DNA of 37,253 nt from Flavobacteriaceae bacterium (GCA_017856205.1 JAFMFL010000008.1:1-37253), one strand, 5' to 3'; numbered from the stretch's first letter, positions 16,085 to 26,375 are shown. Notes: a model not told the origin generated them from the sequence alone. Program-made: numbers and translations.

Positions 16085-16096
16085 CTTTTGCCTAAT

Positions 16097-18100
16097 CTAC
16101 TTGTACGATCGCGTTTTAAGTTCAATATTTTCATAATTCAGTGCTTCCTTATGCAACTTGGCATCGCTTGGCTCGCCGTTGTATTCCCATGCCGAAACAA
16201 AAGTGAAATTAGCATCGTCACGAAGGGCTTCGCCTTCTGGTGTTTGCGATTCTTCTCTAAAGTGGCCTCCACAAGACTCGGTGCGCTCTAAAGCGTCTTT
16301 GGCAAACAATTCGCCCAACTCTAAAAAATCTGCTACACGAAGTGCTTTTGCCAGTGGCTCGTTGAACGAGTCAGCTGTTCCAGGTACAAAAACGTCTTTA
16401 TAAAACTCCTCTCGAAGCGCTTTAACTTCTTTCATGGCTTCTTTTAATCCATCTTCATTGCGAGACATCCCACATTTGTTCCAGATGATTTTACCCAATT
16501 TTCGATGGAAATAATCTACCGTTTTGGTGCCTTTGTTGTTCATAAAGGCATCTATTTGCGCTTGAACGCGCTGCTCTGCAGCTTCAAACTCTGGTGTATC
16601 TGTAGAAATAGGTCCTGTGCGAATATCATCTGCCAAATAATCGCCGATGGTATAGGGCAACACAAAATAGCCGTCTGCCAATCCTTGCATAAGCGCAGAT
16701 GCACCTAAGCGGTTGGCTCCATGATCTGAAAAATTGGCTTCGCCGATAGCAAAACAGCCGGGAATAGTGGTCATAAGATTATAATCAACCCATACGCCGC
16801 CCATGGTATAATGCACTGCTGGATAAATCATCATCGGAGTTTCGTATGGATTCTGATCTACGATTTTCTCGTACATCTGAAACAAGTTTCCATACTTTGC
16901 CTTTATAATTTCCTTCCCCAATTTTTGAACCAGTGCGGTATCATTTTCATCCAATCCCTTTACATGCGCTTTTTCTTTTCCGTAACGAATAATGGCATCC
17001 GCAAAATCGAGGAAAACTGCCTCGCCGGTTTTGTTTACGCCGTAGCCTTCATCGCAGCGTTCTTTGGCAGCACGCGATGCCACATCTCTTGGCACAAGGT
17101 TACCAAAGGCAGGGTAGCGACGCTCCAAGTAATAGTCGCGATCTTCCTCTGCCAAATTGGTGGGTTTAAGTCGTCCTTCACGAATGGCTTCTGCGTCTTC
17201 CTTCTTCTTGGGAACCCAAATGCGTCCATCGTTTCGGAGCGACTCCGACATTAAAGTTAATTTTGATTGATGATCGCCTGAAACGGGAATACACGTTGGG
17301 TGAATTTGTGTAAAGCATGGATTGGCAAAATATGCCCCTTGCTTATGTATTTTCCAAGCTGCCGTTACGTTGCTTCCCATAGCATTGGTGGACAAATAGA
17401 ATAAATTTCCATATCCGCCTGAGGCAATAACTACGGCATGTGCTGCATGGCGTTCAATTTCGCCAGTAACCAAATTTCTTGTAATAATCCCTCTTGCTTT
17501 GCCGTCCACTTTTACCAAATCTAGCATTTCGTGACGGTTATACATTTTGATTTTACCACGCCCTATTTGACGGTTCATAGCAGAGTACGCACCCAATAAC
17601 AACTGCTGTCCGGTTTGGCCTTTAGCATAAAATGTTCTGGACACAAGTACACCCCCAAACGAACGGTTATCCAAAAGTCCGCCGTAATCACGAGCAAAGG
17701 GAACTCCCTGTGCGACACATTGGTCAATGATGTTAGCAGAAACCTCTGCCAAACGATATACATTTGCTTCGCGAGCACGGTAATCGCCGCCTTTTACGGT
17801 ATCATAAAACAAGCGATAGGTGGAATCGCCATCTCCTTGATAATTTTTCGCTGCATTAATTCCTCCTTGTGCAGCAATGGAGTGCGCACGTCTGGGAGAG
17901 TCTTGGAAACAAAATGCTTTTACGTTATAGCCCAATTCGGCTAGTGTAGCTGCGGCAGAACCTCCCGCAAGCCCCGTACCCACTACAATTACGTCAATCA
18001 AACGTTTGTTTGCAGGGCTTACAAGGTCAATATTGTTTTTATGGTTGGTCCACTTTTCGGCAATTGGACCTTGGGGAATTTTAGCGTCTAGTGTTGCCAT
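16097..18100 (-). CDS. sdhA: Succinate dehydrogenase / fumarate reductase flavoprotein subunit
   Basis: Catalytic subunit of complex II, oxidising succinate to fumarate. The Rossmann FAD motif is [19 protein letters not shown] (about 39-57), and His73 in [11 protein letters not shown] is the predicted covalent FAD attachment. Substrate and FAD regions are visible in [24 protein letters not shown] and [25 protein letters not shown]. Length of 667 aa fits the type B (Bacteroidota/epsilonproteobacterial) class. It starts two bases after the sdhC stop, so these two are co-transcribed. sdhB normally follows directly but here is displaced. Confidence 0.97.
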   Translation of the reverse strand: MATLDAKIPQGPIAEKWTNHKNNIDLVSPANKRLIDVIVVGTGLAGGSAAATLAELGYNVKAFCFQDSPRRAHSIAAQGGINAAKNYQGDGDSTYRLFYDTVKGGDYRAREANVYRLAEVSANIIDQCVAQGVPFARDYGGLLDNRSFGGVLVSRTFYAKGQTGQQLLLGAYSAMNRQIGRGKIKMYNRHEMLDLVKVDGKARGIITRNLVTGEIERHAAHAVVIASGGYGNLFYLSTNAMGSNVTAAWKIHKQGAYFANPCFTQIHPTCIPVSGDHQSKLTLMSESLRNDGRIWVPKKKEDAEAIREGRLKPTNLAEEDRDYYLERRYPAFGNLVPRDVASRAAKERCDEGYGVNKTGEAVFLDFADAIIRYGKEKAHVKGLDENDTALVQKLGKEIIKAKYGNLFQMYEKIVDQNPYETPMMIYPAVHYTMGGVWVDYNLMTTIPGCFAIGEANFSDHGANRLGASALMQGLADGYFVLPYTIGDYLADDIRTGPISTDTPEFEAAEQRVQAQIDAFMNNKGTKTVDYFHRKLGKIIWNKCGMSRNEDGLKEAMKEVKALREEFYKDVFVPGTADSFNEPLAKALRVADFLELGELFAKDALERTESCGGHFREESQTPEGEALRDDANFTFVSAWEYNGEPSDAKLHKEALNYENIELKTRSYK

Positions 18101-18102
18101 AT

Positions 18103-18762
18103 TTAGTGATTTAAAAAGTGAAAAATAGCGATAAAAGCATACCCTACAGGAATACCAATGGCATACAATTTTCCAAACGATTTTACAGCAGGAGTATATT
18201 TGTTATTAAAGCCCATAGATTGAAATGCTGAGGAAAAACCATGTAATAGATGCAACGCCAAAAAGAAGAATGAAATAACATACAACACCACACGTGTTAG
18301 GTCTTCAAATTTGTGCACCAACTCTTCGTAATAACGGGTTGGATCTTCAGGTAATACTTCGATGTATTTGTAATTCATTTCGGGTACCCAAAAATCATAA
18401 AAATGTAAGGCCAAAAATGCCAATACCGTGGCGCCAGAAATCAGCATGTTTCGCGAAACCCAACTTGCATTAGCGCTTCCTTTGTACACGGCATAGCGTG
18501 TACCCCGAGCGCGTTTGTTTTGAATATCAAGGACAAACCCCATCACAAAGTGAAAAATTACTCCAAAGATGAGTATGGGCTGGAGTAAAAACTGCACTAT
18601 GGGGTTAGTACCCATAAAGTGCGAAAACTGGTTGAAAATAGCTTCGCTAAAAACAGATGTTATGTTGATGACAAAATGTTGCAGCAAAAAGATCATTAAG
18701 AAAATACCAGACAGTGCCATGGCTACTTTTCTGAGGATGGTTGAAGATAAGGTGACTCCCAT
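18103..18762 (-). CDS. sdhC: Succinate dehydrogenase cytochrome b subunit
   Basis: Single-polypeptide di-heme membrane anchor of type B complex II, 219 aa. I start at [19 protein letters not shown]; the track's upstream start is a TTG. Five hydrophobic segments are visible (for example [74 protein letters not shown] and [17 protein letters not shown]). Histidines within them ([25 protein letters not shown]) are the candidate heme ligands. It heads the sdhC-sdhA unit behind a good promoter match. Confidence 0.95.
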   Translation of the reverse strand: MGVTLSSTILRKVAMALSGIFLMIFLLQHFVINITSVFSEAIFNQFSHFMGTNPIVQFLLQPILIFGVIFHFVMGFVLDIQNKRARGTRYAVYKGSANASWVSRNMLISGATVLAFLALHFYDFWVPEMNYKYIEVLPEDPTRYYEELVHKFEDLTRVVLYVISFFFLALHLLHGFSSAFQSMGFNNKYTPAVKSFGKLYAIGIPVGYAFIAIFHFLNH

Positions 18763-18783
18763 AGTTTTGGCTTTTGTTGGGTA

Positions 18784-18815
18784 CAAAATTAGGTGCTGAA
18801 CGCCTGAACGCCAAA
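18784..18815 (-). promoter_or_regulatory. Promoter for sdhCA (TTTG -33, TAATTTTG -7)
   Basis: On the minus strand TTTG (18815-18812) is followed after 20 bases by TAATTTTG (18791-18784), then 21 bases to the sdhC ATG. Both elements match the Bacteroidota primary sigma consensus. Confidence 0.6.
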
Positions 18816-18903
18816 GGTTTTAGGTTATTTAGGATAATTCTAACATCCTTTCTGTTTTTTGTTTAAATAACAAGAAAAAATATTTCTGGCGATTCTAACA
18901 AAA

Positions 18904-21723
18904 CTACTCTATTGTTAGCTTCGTTTTTACTTCATTGTTCCATAAAAGGGTGTAAGTACCTTTGGGTAAATACGTATTGCCATCGTCTGCAGGTTCTATC
19001 CCTGTTTTATGTTTTCGGTTAAATGATTTCACCATATCTGGCTGCATCACTAAGCCATATGGAATTTTCTGAAGTCCTTTAGATAGCTGAATAGCTTCTT
19101 CGTGAACTACAACTCCTTTTTCAGAAGTCACTGTGAACACACCATCGGTATGATTTTGCGCAAAGAAAGTCCAATTAAATTTTGGCGTGTAGGCGTCATA
19201 CCAAACCCTGCTTTTTTGCCCCCATCTTTTACTGTGCTTTATTTGTTCTGGTTCAAGAATAGCAACAGATTGGGTAAGAAGGTTTGGTATCTGCTGTACC
19301 TCCTCTAATGGCAATATATAAATAGATCGACCGTGTGTTCCCACAAGCAAATCGTTTTCTTCCGTTTGGATAAACAAATCATGAACGGCAACTCGTGGCA
19401 TGTCACTGTCTGCCAAATGCCAATAAGTGCCTTGATTTACACTGATGTACAATCCATTATCTGTTCCAAGATAAAGCAATTGTTCATCTGTGAAATCCTC
19501 CCGAATAACGTTTACGGGAGCATCGGGTAAATTAGAAGAAATGCTTCGCCATGTGGCGCCCAAATCATCCGAAACATACACATAAGGAGTAAAATTATCC
19601 CAGCGGTAGCCGTTTAGTGTAACATAAATCCGAGAGGGGTTATGCGCTGAAAATTGCACCCTGCTCACCCATAAATGCTGAGGCAAATCGTCACTAATAC
19701 ACGACCATGTAGTGCCGCTATCTTTGGTAAAATGGATAAGTCCATCATCTGAACCTACAACAAGTTGTCCAAAAGTAAACGAAGACTCATCAATAGTAGT
19801 AATTGTTCCGTAAGGCACATTCCCTTTTTTTCCTCCTGTGGTTAAGTCGTCAGAAATGGCCACCCATTCATCTCCTTTGTCCATAGAACGATGTAGCTTG
19901 TTGCTGCCCAAATACAAGATGTCGTTGTTGTGTGGGGACAGTAAAATGGGTGTTTGCCAATTAAATCGCAGTGGTGCATCTCCTAATTTATGCTTCGGTT
20001 GAATATATGTGCGTTTATTTTTTTCTCTGTTAATACGAAAATAATTTCCAAACTGATAGCCTGTGTAAACGATATTTGCGTTGCGCTTATCTACTTGAAT
20101 TTGCATGCCATCGCCGCCCATAATATTCGTCCATGCATTGTGTCCCGATTGATGCCATGCTACACTCTCGCGACTGTCATGAGGTGCTTCCCAAACGCCA
20201 TTGTCTTGTAAACCCCCATACACGTGATATGGCTTTTGATTATCAGCATAAACCGTATAAAATTGCCCAACCGATGGCTGATTCGCTTTTATCCAATTTT
20301 TTCCACCATCATAGCTAAGGTTTACACCCCCATCGTTTCCGTTAATGAGATGTTTTGGGTTGTTGGGGTTTATCCAAAGGGCGTGATGATCCACATGAGC
20401 GTTTGGCGCATCTAATGAGCTGAATGTTTTTCCGCCATCGGATGAAGTAAGCATTGGTACGCCGTATATATAAACACGACTGCTATCTGTTGGTGCAACA
20501 TGAATCATTCCAAAATAGTAGCCATAGCTATAATATACATCATCCAAAAAACCTTCGTGGGTTTTTATCCACGACTGTCCGCCGTCTTCACTTTTATATA
20601 CCTGAGCACCTATTACAGGCGTGTCAAACAAATCGGCGTTTGCATCAGTCAAATACAGTGCAATATCCGAAGGTTTTAGGGTGCCATTTAGCACTGCTTT
20701 GCGCATGCTTTCGGCGGTATGTTCTTTAGGAAAATCATTGTCTTTTAAAAAATTGTCGAGTAATTTGGTATCTATTGCCATAAAAGCTTCCAACGAAATC
20801 CCCTCAAAATCTTTTTTTGTCAATTTTTTGCTTGCCTCTTGTTTTAAAGGACGTCTATCTTGATTGTCAACAATAGCATAAACCGTTTGGGCATCAAAAG
20901 CCGCCACGCCAATACGACCAACACCATCGCCTTGAGGAAAACCACTATTTGAGGTAGTTATGCGTTTCCATGAATTACCTCCATCGGTACTTTTGTAAAT
21001 CCCTGACGCACTTCCACTACCCGAAAAATTCCATGCTTTGCGGTCTTTTTCCCAAGCAGCAGCATATTGCACCATAAAATCTTCTGGTGCTGCGCTGATT
21101 TCAATAATTCCAGTAGTGTTATTTAAAGACAATGTTTGCTGCCAAGTTTGTCCTCCATCGATAGATTTATAAATACCTCGAGTAGGGTTTTCAGAGTATA
21201 AATGCCCTGTAACCCCTACAACAACTACGTTGGGGTCGTGAGGGCTGATTTCAATTTTGCCAATATGATGCGCGTCTTCCAACCCCATATGCTGCCAACT
21301 TTTGCCTTTGTCTGTTGATTTTAAGATCCCGATGCCTGCATAGGATGAACGTGAGGCATTGTTTTCGCCCGTTCCAACATAAATTGTATGTGTAGGCCAA
21401 TGCACGGCAATATCTCCGATATTTTGCGTGGGGCTGTTGTCCATGACTGGTGAAAACGTAGTGCCGTTGTTGTTGGTGTACCACAATCCACCAGAGGCAT
21501 AAGCCACATAAAACTCATAGGTTGCGTTTGGATTCACCGCCAAATCGGTCACGCGACCGCTCATTACGCTTGGACCAATATTAGTTAACGGTAATTTAGC
21601 TACAAGCGATTGCGCTATTAATTCATCTATTTTGGTAGTGGTTTGAAGTAATTTAGAAGGCGATGTAGGTTTAGGTTGCCCAAGGGCAACTGCAAATCCA
21701 AGAAGAAATAAGATGTATTTCAT
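18904..21723 (-). CDS. Exported Asp-box (BNR/VPS10-like) repeat protein
   Basis: A predicted exported beta-propeller protein of 939 aa. The start at MKYILFLLGFAVALGQ gives a signal peptide; the longer track start is not needed. About ten Asp-box turns are visible, such as STDKGKSW, SIDGGQTW, STDGGNSW, SEDGGQSW, SSDGGKTF, SYDGGKNW, SMDKGDEW, TKDSGTTW, SDDLGATW and SVNQGTYW. Such proteins are often labelled glycosyl hydrolase or sortilin-like, but no sialidase catalytic set is evident, so enzymatic activity is unproven. No type IX secretion sorting domain is seen at the end, which reads LLWNNEVKTKLTIE. Its start lies 41 bases from the divergent aminopeptidase gene. Confidence 0.86.
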   Translation of the reverse strand: MKYILFLLGFAVALGQPKPTSPSKLLQTTTKIDELIAQSLVAKLPLTNIGPSVMSGRVTDLAVNPNATYEFYVAYASGGLWYTNNNGTTFSPVMDNSPTQNIGDIAVHWPTHTIYVGTGENNASRSSYAGIGILKSTDKGKSWQHMGLEDAHHIGKIEISPHDPNVVVVGVTGHLYSENPTRGIYKSIDGGQTWQQTLSLNNTTGIIEISAAPEDFMVQYAAAWEKDRKAWNFSGSGSASGIYKSTDGGNSWKRITTSNSGFPQGDGVGRIGVAAFDAQTVYAIVDNQDRRPLKQEASKKLTKKDFEGISLEAFMAIDTKLLDNFLKDNDFPKEHTAESMRKAVLNGTLKPSDIALYLTDANADLFDTPVIGAQVYKSEDGGQSWIKTHEGFLDDVYYSYGYYFGMIHVAPTDSSRVYIYGVPMLTSSDGGKTFSSLDAPNAHVDHHALWINPNNPKHLINGNDGGVNLSYDGGKNWIKANQPSVGQFYTVYADNQKPYHVYGGLQDNGVWEAPHDSRESVAWHQSGHNAWTNIMGGDGMQIQVDKRNANIVYTGYQFGNYFRINREKNKRTYIQPKHKLGDAPLRFNWQTPILLSPHNNDILYLGSNKLHRSMDKGDEWVAISDDLTTGGKKGNVPYGTITTIDESSFTFGQLVVGSDDGLIHFTKDSGTTWSCISDDLPQHLWVSRVQFSAHNPSRIYVTLNGYRWDNFTPYVYVSDDLGATWRSISSNLPDAPVNVIREDFTDEQLLYLGTDNGLYISVNQGTYWHLADSDMPRVAVHDLFIQTEENDLLVGTHGRSIYILPLEEVQQIPNLLTQSVAILEPEQIKHSKRWGQKSRVWYDAYTPKFNWTFFAQNHTDGVFTVTSEKGVVVHEEAIQLSKGLQKIPYGLVMQPDMVKSFNRKHKTGIEPADDGNTYLPKGTYTLLWNNEVKTKLTIE

Positions 21724-21752
21724 GGTTTTAATTTTATGTGAATATAATTTTT

Positions 21753-21760
21753 TTACTTTA
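21753..21760 (+). promoter_or_regulatory. Weak box (TTACTTTA) four bases before the aminopeptidase P gene
   Basis: TTACTTTA is two bases off TAnnTTTG and is followed by CGAT and the ATG at 21765, the same spacing as stronger boxes in the window. Confidence 0.25.
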
Positions 21761-21764
21761 CGAT

Positions 21765-23048
21765 ATGAAATATACACCACTCCCCGCATCTGTTTTTAGC
21801 CAACACCGCCAACAATTTATGGCACAGCTAAAACCCAATAGTATTGCTGTTTTTAACTCCAATGATATTTACCCCATCAGTGCTGATAGCACCCTGCCCT
21901 TTGCTCAACATCGTGATTTGTTTTACCTCACGGGCATTGACCAGGAAGAAACTGTCCTTATCTTATATCCCGATGCCAAAGACCCCGCACAGCACGAAAT
22001 GGTTTTTGTACGTGAAACCAATGCACATATAGCCATTTGGGAAGGATATAAACTTACCAAAGAAGAAACCACTAAGTTATCGGGAATAGAAACGGTTTTA
22101 TGGACAGATAACTTTGAAAAAACCTTTTTAGAATTAGCAAAACAAGTTGACCACATTTATATCAATACCAACGAACACTACCGCGCTAAGGTAGAAACTC
22201 AAACCAGAGAAGATCGTTTTATTAATTGGTGTAAGGAGCAATTCCCTAAGCACACTTACGAAAAAAGTAATTTTATTTTACAAGCCCTTCGCAGCGTAAA
22301 AGACCCCAAAGAAATTGCGCAAATACAACATGCTTGTGATATTACCGAAAAAGGATTTAGACGTATTTTAAGCTTTGTAAAGCCCGGCGTTTGGGAGCAT
22401 GAAATTGAGGCAGAGTTTGCACATGAGTTTTTGCGTAATCGTTCCAAAGGGTTTGCCTACACGCCCATTATTGCTTCCGGGGCTAACAGTAATGTGTTGC
22501 ACTACATAGAAAATTGCAGACAATGCAAAGAAGGCGATGTACTACTGCTGGATGTTGGTGCCGAGTACGGCAATTATTCCTCAGATATGACAAGGACTAT
22601 ACCTGTCTCTGGACAATTTACCCCACGCCAACGTACTGTTTATGATGCCGTACTTAAAGTGAAAAATGAAGCCACACAATTGCTGCAACCTGGCGTTTTA
22701 TGGAAAGAATTCCACAAAGAAGTGGGCAAACTAATGAGTAGCGCACTGGTGGATTTGGGATTGCTAACAAAAAAAGAAGTTGCCGAAAACGCCGAGGCGT
22801 ATAAAAAATATTTTATGCACGGGACTTCGCATCATTTGGGGCTAGATACTCATGACTACGGATTGCTTGACAAACCCATGCAAGCCAATATGGTATTTAC
22901 GGTAGAGCCCGGAATTTACATTCCGTATGAGGGTTTTGGCATACGCATTGAAGACGATGTTGTGATACAATCTAGTGGTGCGCCTAAAAATCTAATGGCA
23001 AATATTCCCATTAATCCCGATGAAATTGAGGAGTTGATGAACACTTAA
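21765..23048 (+). CDS. Aminopeptidase P family Xaa-Pro peptidase (M24B)
   Basis: Removes an N-terminal residue that precedes proline. I start at the ATG giving MKYTPLPASVFSQHR (427 aa); the track start is a GTG. The N-terminal creatinase-like domain carries FNSNDIYP and LFYLTGIDQEE. The C-terminal pita-bread domain holds the dinuclear metal ligands: Asp in LLLDVGAEYGNYSSDMTRT (two Asp), His in HGTSHHLGLDTHD, Glu in TVEPGIYIP and Glu in IRIEDDVVI. No signal peptide, so probably cytosolic. Convergent with thiL, overlapping it by four bases. Confidence 0.95.
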   Translation: MKYTPLPASVFSQHRQQFMAQLKPNSIAVFNSNDIYPISADSTLPFAQHRDLFYLTGIDQEETVLILYPDAKDPAQHEMVFVRETNAHIAIWEGYKLTKEETTKLSGIETVLWTDNFEKTFLELAKQVDHIYINTNEHYRAKVETQTREDRFINWCKEQFPKHTYEKSNFILQALRSVKDPKEIAQIQHACDITEKGFRRILSFVKPGVWEHEIEAEFAHEFLRNRSKGFAYTPIIASGANSNVLHYIENCRQCKEGDVLLLDVGAEYGNYSSDMTRTIPVSGQFTPRQRTVYDAVLKVKNEATQLLQPGVLWKEFHKEVGKLMSSALVDLGLLTKKEVAENAEAYKKYFMHGTSHHLGLDTHDYGLLDKPMQANMVFTVEPGIYIPYEGFGIRIEDDVVIQSSGAPKNLMANIPINPDEIEELMNT

Positions 23049-24082
23049 AATGCCTTCCAGCCTTGGGCTTTTAGTGGAATAACTTCATTTCCGCGGGTAA
23101 CCAAGCAAGCCCCGTCTGCTTTTGGAGTCATATGCCCAATAACGCTAAGGTTTGGATTGCCTTTAATCTTGTCGTAGTCTTCTTGTTTTATGGTAAAAAG
23201 CAATTCATAATCTTCACCACCACTTAAGGCAATGGTTGTACTGTCTATGTTAAACTCCTCGCAAACAGCAATAAACTGTGGATCTAGGGGAATTTTGTCT
23301 TCGTATAATCGACACCCCAAATCGCTTTGGGTACACAAATGCAATACTTCAGAAGAGAGTCCGTCACTGATATCAATCATAGATGTTGGCACTACACCCA
23401 ACTTTTCAAAAAGAGTAACAATGTCTTTTCTGGCTTCGGGTTTGAGCTGACGTTCCACCAAATAGGTGTAGGGGTCTAAATCGGGTTGGTGGTTGGGGTT
23501 GGCTTTAAACACTTCATTTTCACGCGCCAATACTTGTAAGCCCATATAGGCAGCACCCAAATCGCCCGAAACTACCAAAAGCTCACTTTCGGTGGCACCG
23601 CTGCGTTTTACAACTCCTGTTTTAGGCGCCACACCAACTGCCGTAACCGAAAGTTGTAGTCCCTGTTTGGAAGATGTGGTATCACCACCCACTAAGTCTA
23701 CGCCATAGGTTTTGCACGCCAAATGCACCCCTGCATACAATTCCTCCAATGCCTCCAGCGTAAATCGGTTGGAAACCGCCAACGACACTAACACTTGCGT
23801 TGCTTGTGCATTCATGGCATAAATATCTGACAGGTTCACCACCACCGCTTTATACCCCAAATGCTTCAGCGGCATATAGCCCAAATCAAAGTGAACGCCC
23901 TCGACTAACATATCCGTACTAACAACAGTTTCACCATCGTGCTTTAATACAGCTGCATCGTCTCCGATGCTGAGTTTTGTAGAAGGCAAGGTTGCTTTTG
24001 CTGCTTTCGTAAGATGCTCAATAAGGGCAAACTCGCCGAACGATTCCAACGTGGTTTTGGAAGGTTTTTGGTCTTCAATCAT
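23045..24082 (-). CDS. thiL: Thiamine-monophosphate kinase
   Basis: Phosphorylates thiamine monophosphate to the active cofactor thiamine pyrophosphate using ATP. Family motifs are visible: SIGDDAAVL near the N-terminus, STDMLVEGVHFDL, VNLSDIYAMNA, the metal-binding VDLVGGDTTSS, VVSGDLGAAYMGL and a C-terminal ISDGLSSEVLH and LSGGEDYELLFT. Length of 345 aa is usual. No other thiamine gene or TPP riboswitch is nearby. The ATG follows TAAGTTTG after exactly four bases, so a leaderless mRNA is predicted. Confidence 0.96.
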   Translation of the reverse strand: MIEDQKPSKTTLESFGEFALIEHLTKAAKATLPSTKLSIGDDAAVLKHDGETVVSTDMLVEGVHFDLGYMPLKHLGYKAVVVNLSDIYAMNAQATQVLVSLAVSNRFTLEALEELYAGVHLACKTYGVDLVGGDTTSSKQGLQLSVTAVGVAPKTGVVKRSGATESELLVVSGDLGAAYMGLQVLARENEVFKANPNHQPDLDPYTYLVERQLKPEARKDIVTLFEKLGVVPTSMIDISDGLSSEVLHLCTQSDLGCRLYEDKIPLDPQFIAVCEEFNIDSTTIALSGGEDYELLFTIKQEDYDKIKGNPNLSVIGHMTPKADGACLVTRGNEVIPLKAQGWKAF

Positions 24083-24086
24083 GGCG

Positions 24087-24094
24087 CAAACTTA
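24087..24094 (-). promoter_or_regulatory. Promoter -7 box (TAAGTTTG) for thiL, leaderless spacing
   Basis: The minus strand reads TAAGTTTG, CGCC, ATG, an exact TAnnTTTG match. The box-to-start string TTTGCGCCATG is identical to those before panD and glyS. Confidence 0.55.
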
Positions 24095-24170
24095 GCGTAT
24101 TTTGTTGTGATGTGTTTTTGCACACAAGCAATGTTTTATTGCGCTATTTGTAAACCCTATAACATTACTA

Positions 24171-24199
24171 TTGTATCCTCGTGAAATGTGGTATATTTG
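24171..24199 (+). promoter_or_regulatory. Promoter of the SUF operon (TTG -33, TATATTTG -7)
   Basis: TTG at 24171-24173 is followed after 18 bases by TATATTTG at 24192-24199. The sufA ATG lies 27 bases beyond, leaving a short untranslated leader. No obvious IscR- or Fur-like palindrome is seen beside it. Confidence 0.6.
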
Positions 24200-24226
24200 T
24201 ACTTTGGAATTAATCCAAATAAGGCT

Positions 24227-24556
24227 ATGATTAAAGTTTCTCCAGAGGCTCGAGACCAAGTGGTGCAGATGATGCAACAGGATGGCGTTAACACGCAGTC
24301 GCACTTTGTGCGCGTGGGTGTCAAAAGCGGCGGATGCTCAGGCTTGTCTTACGAGCTCACTTTTGATGAAGCGCTTAGTGATAACGATAAAGTTTTTGAG
24401 GACAATGACGTGCGCATTGTAGTTGATAAAAAAAGCTTTTTATATCTTGTAGGAACTACCCTCGAATATTCGGGAGGATTAAACGGCAAAGGATTTGTAT
24501 TTAACAATCCGAATGCCAACAGAACGTGTGGGTGCGGCGAAAGTTTTTCGCTTTAA
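24227..24556 (+). CDS. sufA: A-type Fe-S carrier, HesB/IscA/SufA family
   Basis: Carries assembled Fe-S clusters to target enzymes. The start at MIKVSPEARDQVVQMM gives 109 aa, the normal size; the longer track start begins within the promoter. The three conserved cluster-binding cysteines are visible: one in GGCSGLSYEL and two in the C-terminal CGCGESF. FNNPNANRTCGCG is typical of the family. It is the first gene of the SUF operon and ends nine bases before sufB. Confidence 0.93.
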   Translation: MIKVSPEARDQVVQMMQQDGVNTQSHFVRVGVKSGGCSGLSYELTFDEALSDNDKVFEDNDVRIVVDKKSFLYLVGTTLEYSGGLNGKGFVFNNPNANRTCGCGESFSL

Positions 24557-24565
24557 AAAATTGCT

Positions 24566-26011
24566 ATGGCATACACAGAAGAAGAATTAAAAAAAGAACT
24601 CGAAACCAAAGAGTACGAATACGGTTTTTACACCGATATTGAGTCGGATACGTTTCCTGTGGGATTAAACGAAGACGTGATTCGAGCTATTTCGGCACGC
24701 AAAAACGAGCCGCAATGGATGCTCAAATGGCGGTTGGAAGCCTATGAAAAATTCCTTCAAATGGAAGAGCCCGACTGGGCAAACGTAAACTATCCTAAAC
24801 CCAATTTGCAAGAAATCGCCTATTACTCTGCACCAAAGACAAAAGCCAAATACGACAGTTTGGACGAAGTAGATCCCGAACTGCTACAAACTTTTGAGAA
24901 ACTAGGCATTTCACTAGAAGAACAAAAACGATTGGCGGGCGTAGCGGTAGATATTGTGATGGACTCCGTATCGGTAGCCACCACATTTAAAGATACGTTG
25001 GCAGAAAAAGGCATTATTTTCTGTTCCATTTCGGAAGCCATTCAAGAACATCCCGAATTGGTACAAAAATACATTGGCACCGTAATTCCCCGAACTGATA
25101 ATTATTACGCTGCGCTCAATTCTGCTGTTTTCTCTGATGGTTCATTTTGCTACATCCCCAAAGGGGTGCATTGTCCTATGGAGCTTTCTACCTATTTCCG
25201 CATCAATCAAGCAGGGACTGGGCAATTTGAACGCACACTTGTCATTGCAGATGAAGGTAGTTATGTAAGTTATTTGGAAGGCTGTACGGCACCTGCCAGA
25301 GACGAAAACCAACTACACGCAGCTGTGGTAGAACTCATTGCGCTTGACGATGCTGAAATCAAATATTCTACCGTACAAAATTGGTTTCCAGGAGATAAAG
25401 ACGGTAATGGTGGTGTATTTAATTTTGTGACCAAACGTGGGATTTGTCACGAGCGTTCCAAAATTTCATGGACACAAGTGGAAACAGGCTCAGCGGTGAC
25501 ATGGAAATATCCGTCATGTATTTTGAAAGGTAACGATAGCATTGGTGAATTCTATTCCATTGCGCTTACCAACAATTACCAACAAGCGGATACGGGTACC
25601 AAAATGATTCATTTGGGCAAACGCACCAAAAGCACCATCATTTCTAAAGGGATTTCTGCTGGACACTCCCAAAACAGCTACCGCGGATTGGTAAAAGTGG
25701 GGGCAAATGCCAAAAATTCACGGAATTTTTCGCAGTGCGATTCGCTTCTTATGGGGAATAAATGTGGGGCGCATACTTTTCCGTACATTGAAGCCAAAAG
25801 TAAAACCGCCAAAATAGAACACGAAGCCACCACCAGTAAAATTGGAGAAGACCAAATTTTCTACTGTAACCAACGTGGCATTGATACCGAAAAAGCCATT
25901 GCCCTTATTGTAAATGGTTTTAGCAAAGAAGTATTGAATAAACTACCAATGGAGTTTGCTGTGGAAGCGCAAAAACTACTCGAAATTTCACTCGAAGGCT
26001 CTGTTGGATAA
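24566..26011 (+). CDS. sufB: Fe-S cluster assembly scaffold SufB
   Basis: Scaffold subunit of the SufBC2D complex on which clusters are built from cysteine-derived sulfur. The 481-aa sequence carries the family's core: PEWMLKWR-like [75 protein letters not shown] and the C-terminal [26 protein letters not shown], which holds the conserved cysteine used in assembly. It lies between sufA and a small lipoprotein gene, and is separated from sufC by the latter. Confidence 0.97.
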   Translation: MAYTEEELKKELETKEYEYGFYTDIESDTFPVGLNEDVIRAISARKNEPQWMLKWRLEAYEKFLQMEEPDWANVNYPKPNLQEIAYYSAPKTKAKYDSLDEVDPELLQTFEKLGISLEEQKRLAGVAVDIVMDSVSVATTFKDTLAEKGIIFCSISEAIQEHPELVQKYIGTVIPRTDNYYAALNSAVFSDGSFCYIPKGVHCPMELSTYFRINQAGTGQFERTLVIADEGSYVSYLEGCTAPARDENQLHAAVVELIALDDAEIKYSTVQNWFPGDKDGNGGVFNFVTKRGICHERSKISWTQVETGSAVTWKYPSCILKGNDSIGEFYSIALTNNYQQADTGTKMIHLGKRTKSTIISKGISAGHSQNSYRGLVKVGANAKNSRNFSQCDSLLMGNKCGAHTFPYIEAKSKTAKIEHEATTSKIGEDQIFYCNQRGIDTEKAIALIVNGFSKEVLNKLPMEFAVEAQKLLEISLEGSVG

Positions 26012-26021
26012 ATCCTAAATC

Positions 26022-26375
26022 ATGAGAACATTATTTTTAATTTTACTTATAGCTTTTGCTACTGCTTGTACGCAATCGTCCAAAAAAACAGATACAAATC
26101 CACAGTTTTACGGTGAGTTTTTATACCTGGCAGATGCCGCTGTGCTAAACACAGGCACGGAGATTTATGGCGTCATTATTGATGAAAAGATGCATGAGTT
26201 ACACGACTTATGTAGCCCACTAAAACGCGATGAATTCGATATGATTGCGGTTTATGTCAAAGGAAAAGTAGAAAATAAAAATCCTGACGAAGAAGGTTGG
26301 GACAAACGCATTAAAATAACATCGATAGATTCACTTGTAAATCCTACCGATAATTCCATTCTCAAACCCAATTAA
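26022..26375 (+). CDS. Small hypothetical lipoprotein within the SUF operon
   Basis: The product is 117 aa with an N-terminal lipoprotein signal (MRTLFLILLIAFATAC, lipid-bearing Cys16). The mature part (FYGEFLYLADAAVLNTGTEIYG, IAVYVKGKVENKN) is small and beta-rich and might be an OB-like fold, but I do not recognise a named family. It sits ten bases after sufB and three bases before sufC, so it is co-transcribed with cytosolic Fe-S assembly genes although the product should be exported to the envelope. Its role is unknown. Confidence 0.8.
   Translation: MRTLFLILLIAFATACTQSSKKTDTNPQFYGEFLYLADAAVLNTGTEIYGVIIDEKMHELHDLCSPLKRDEFDMIAVYVKGKVENKNPDEEGWDKRIKITSIDSLVNPTDNSILKPN

Noticed and set aside
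24083-24170. Possible TPP riboswitch in front of thiL
   Set aside because: The box TAAGTTTG ends four bases before the ATG, leaving no room for a leader RNA, and no thi-box motif is visible.
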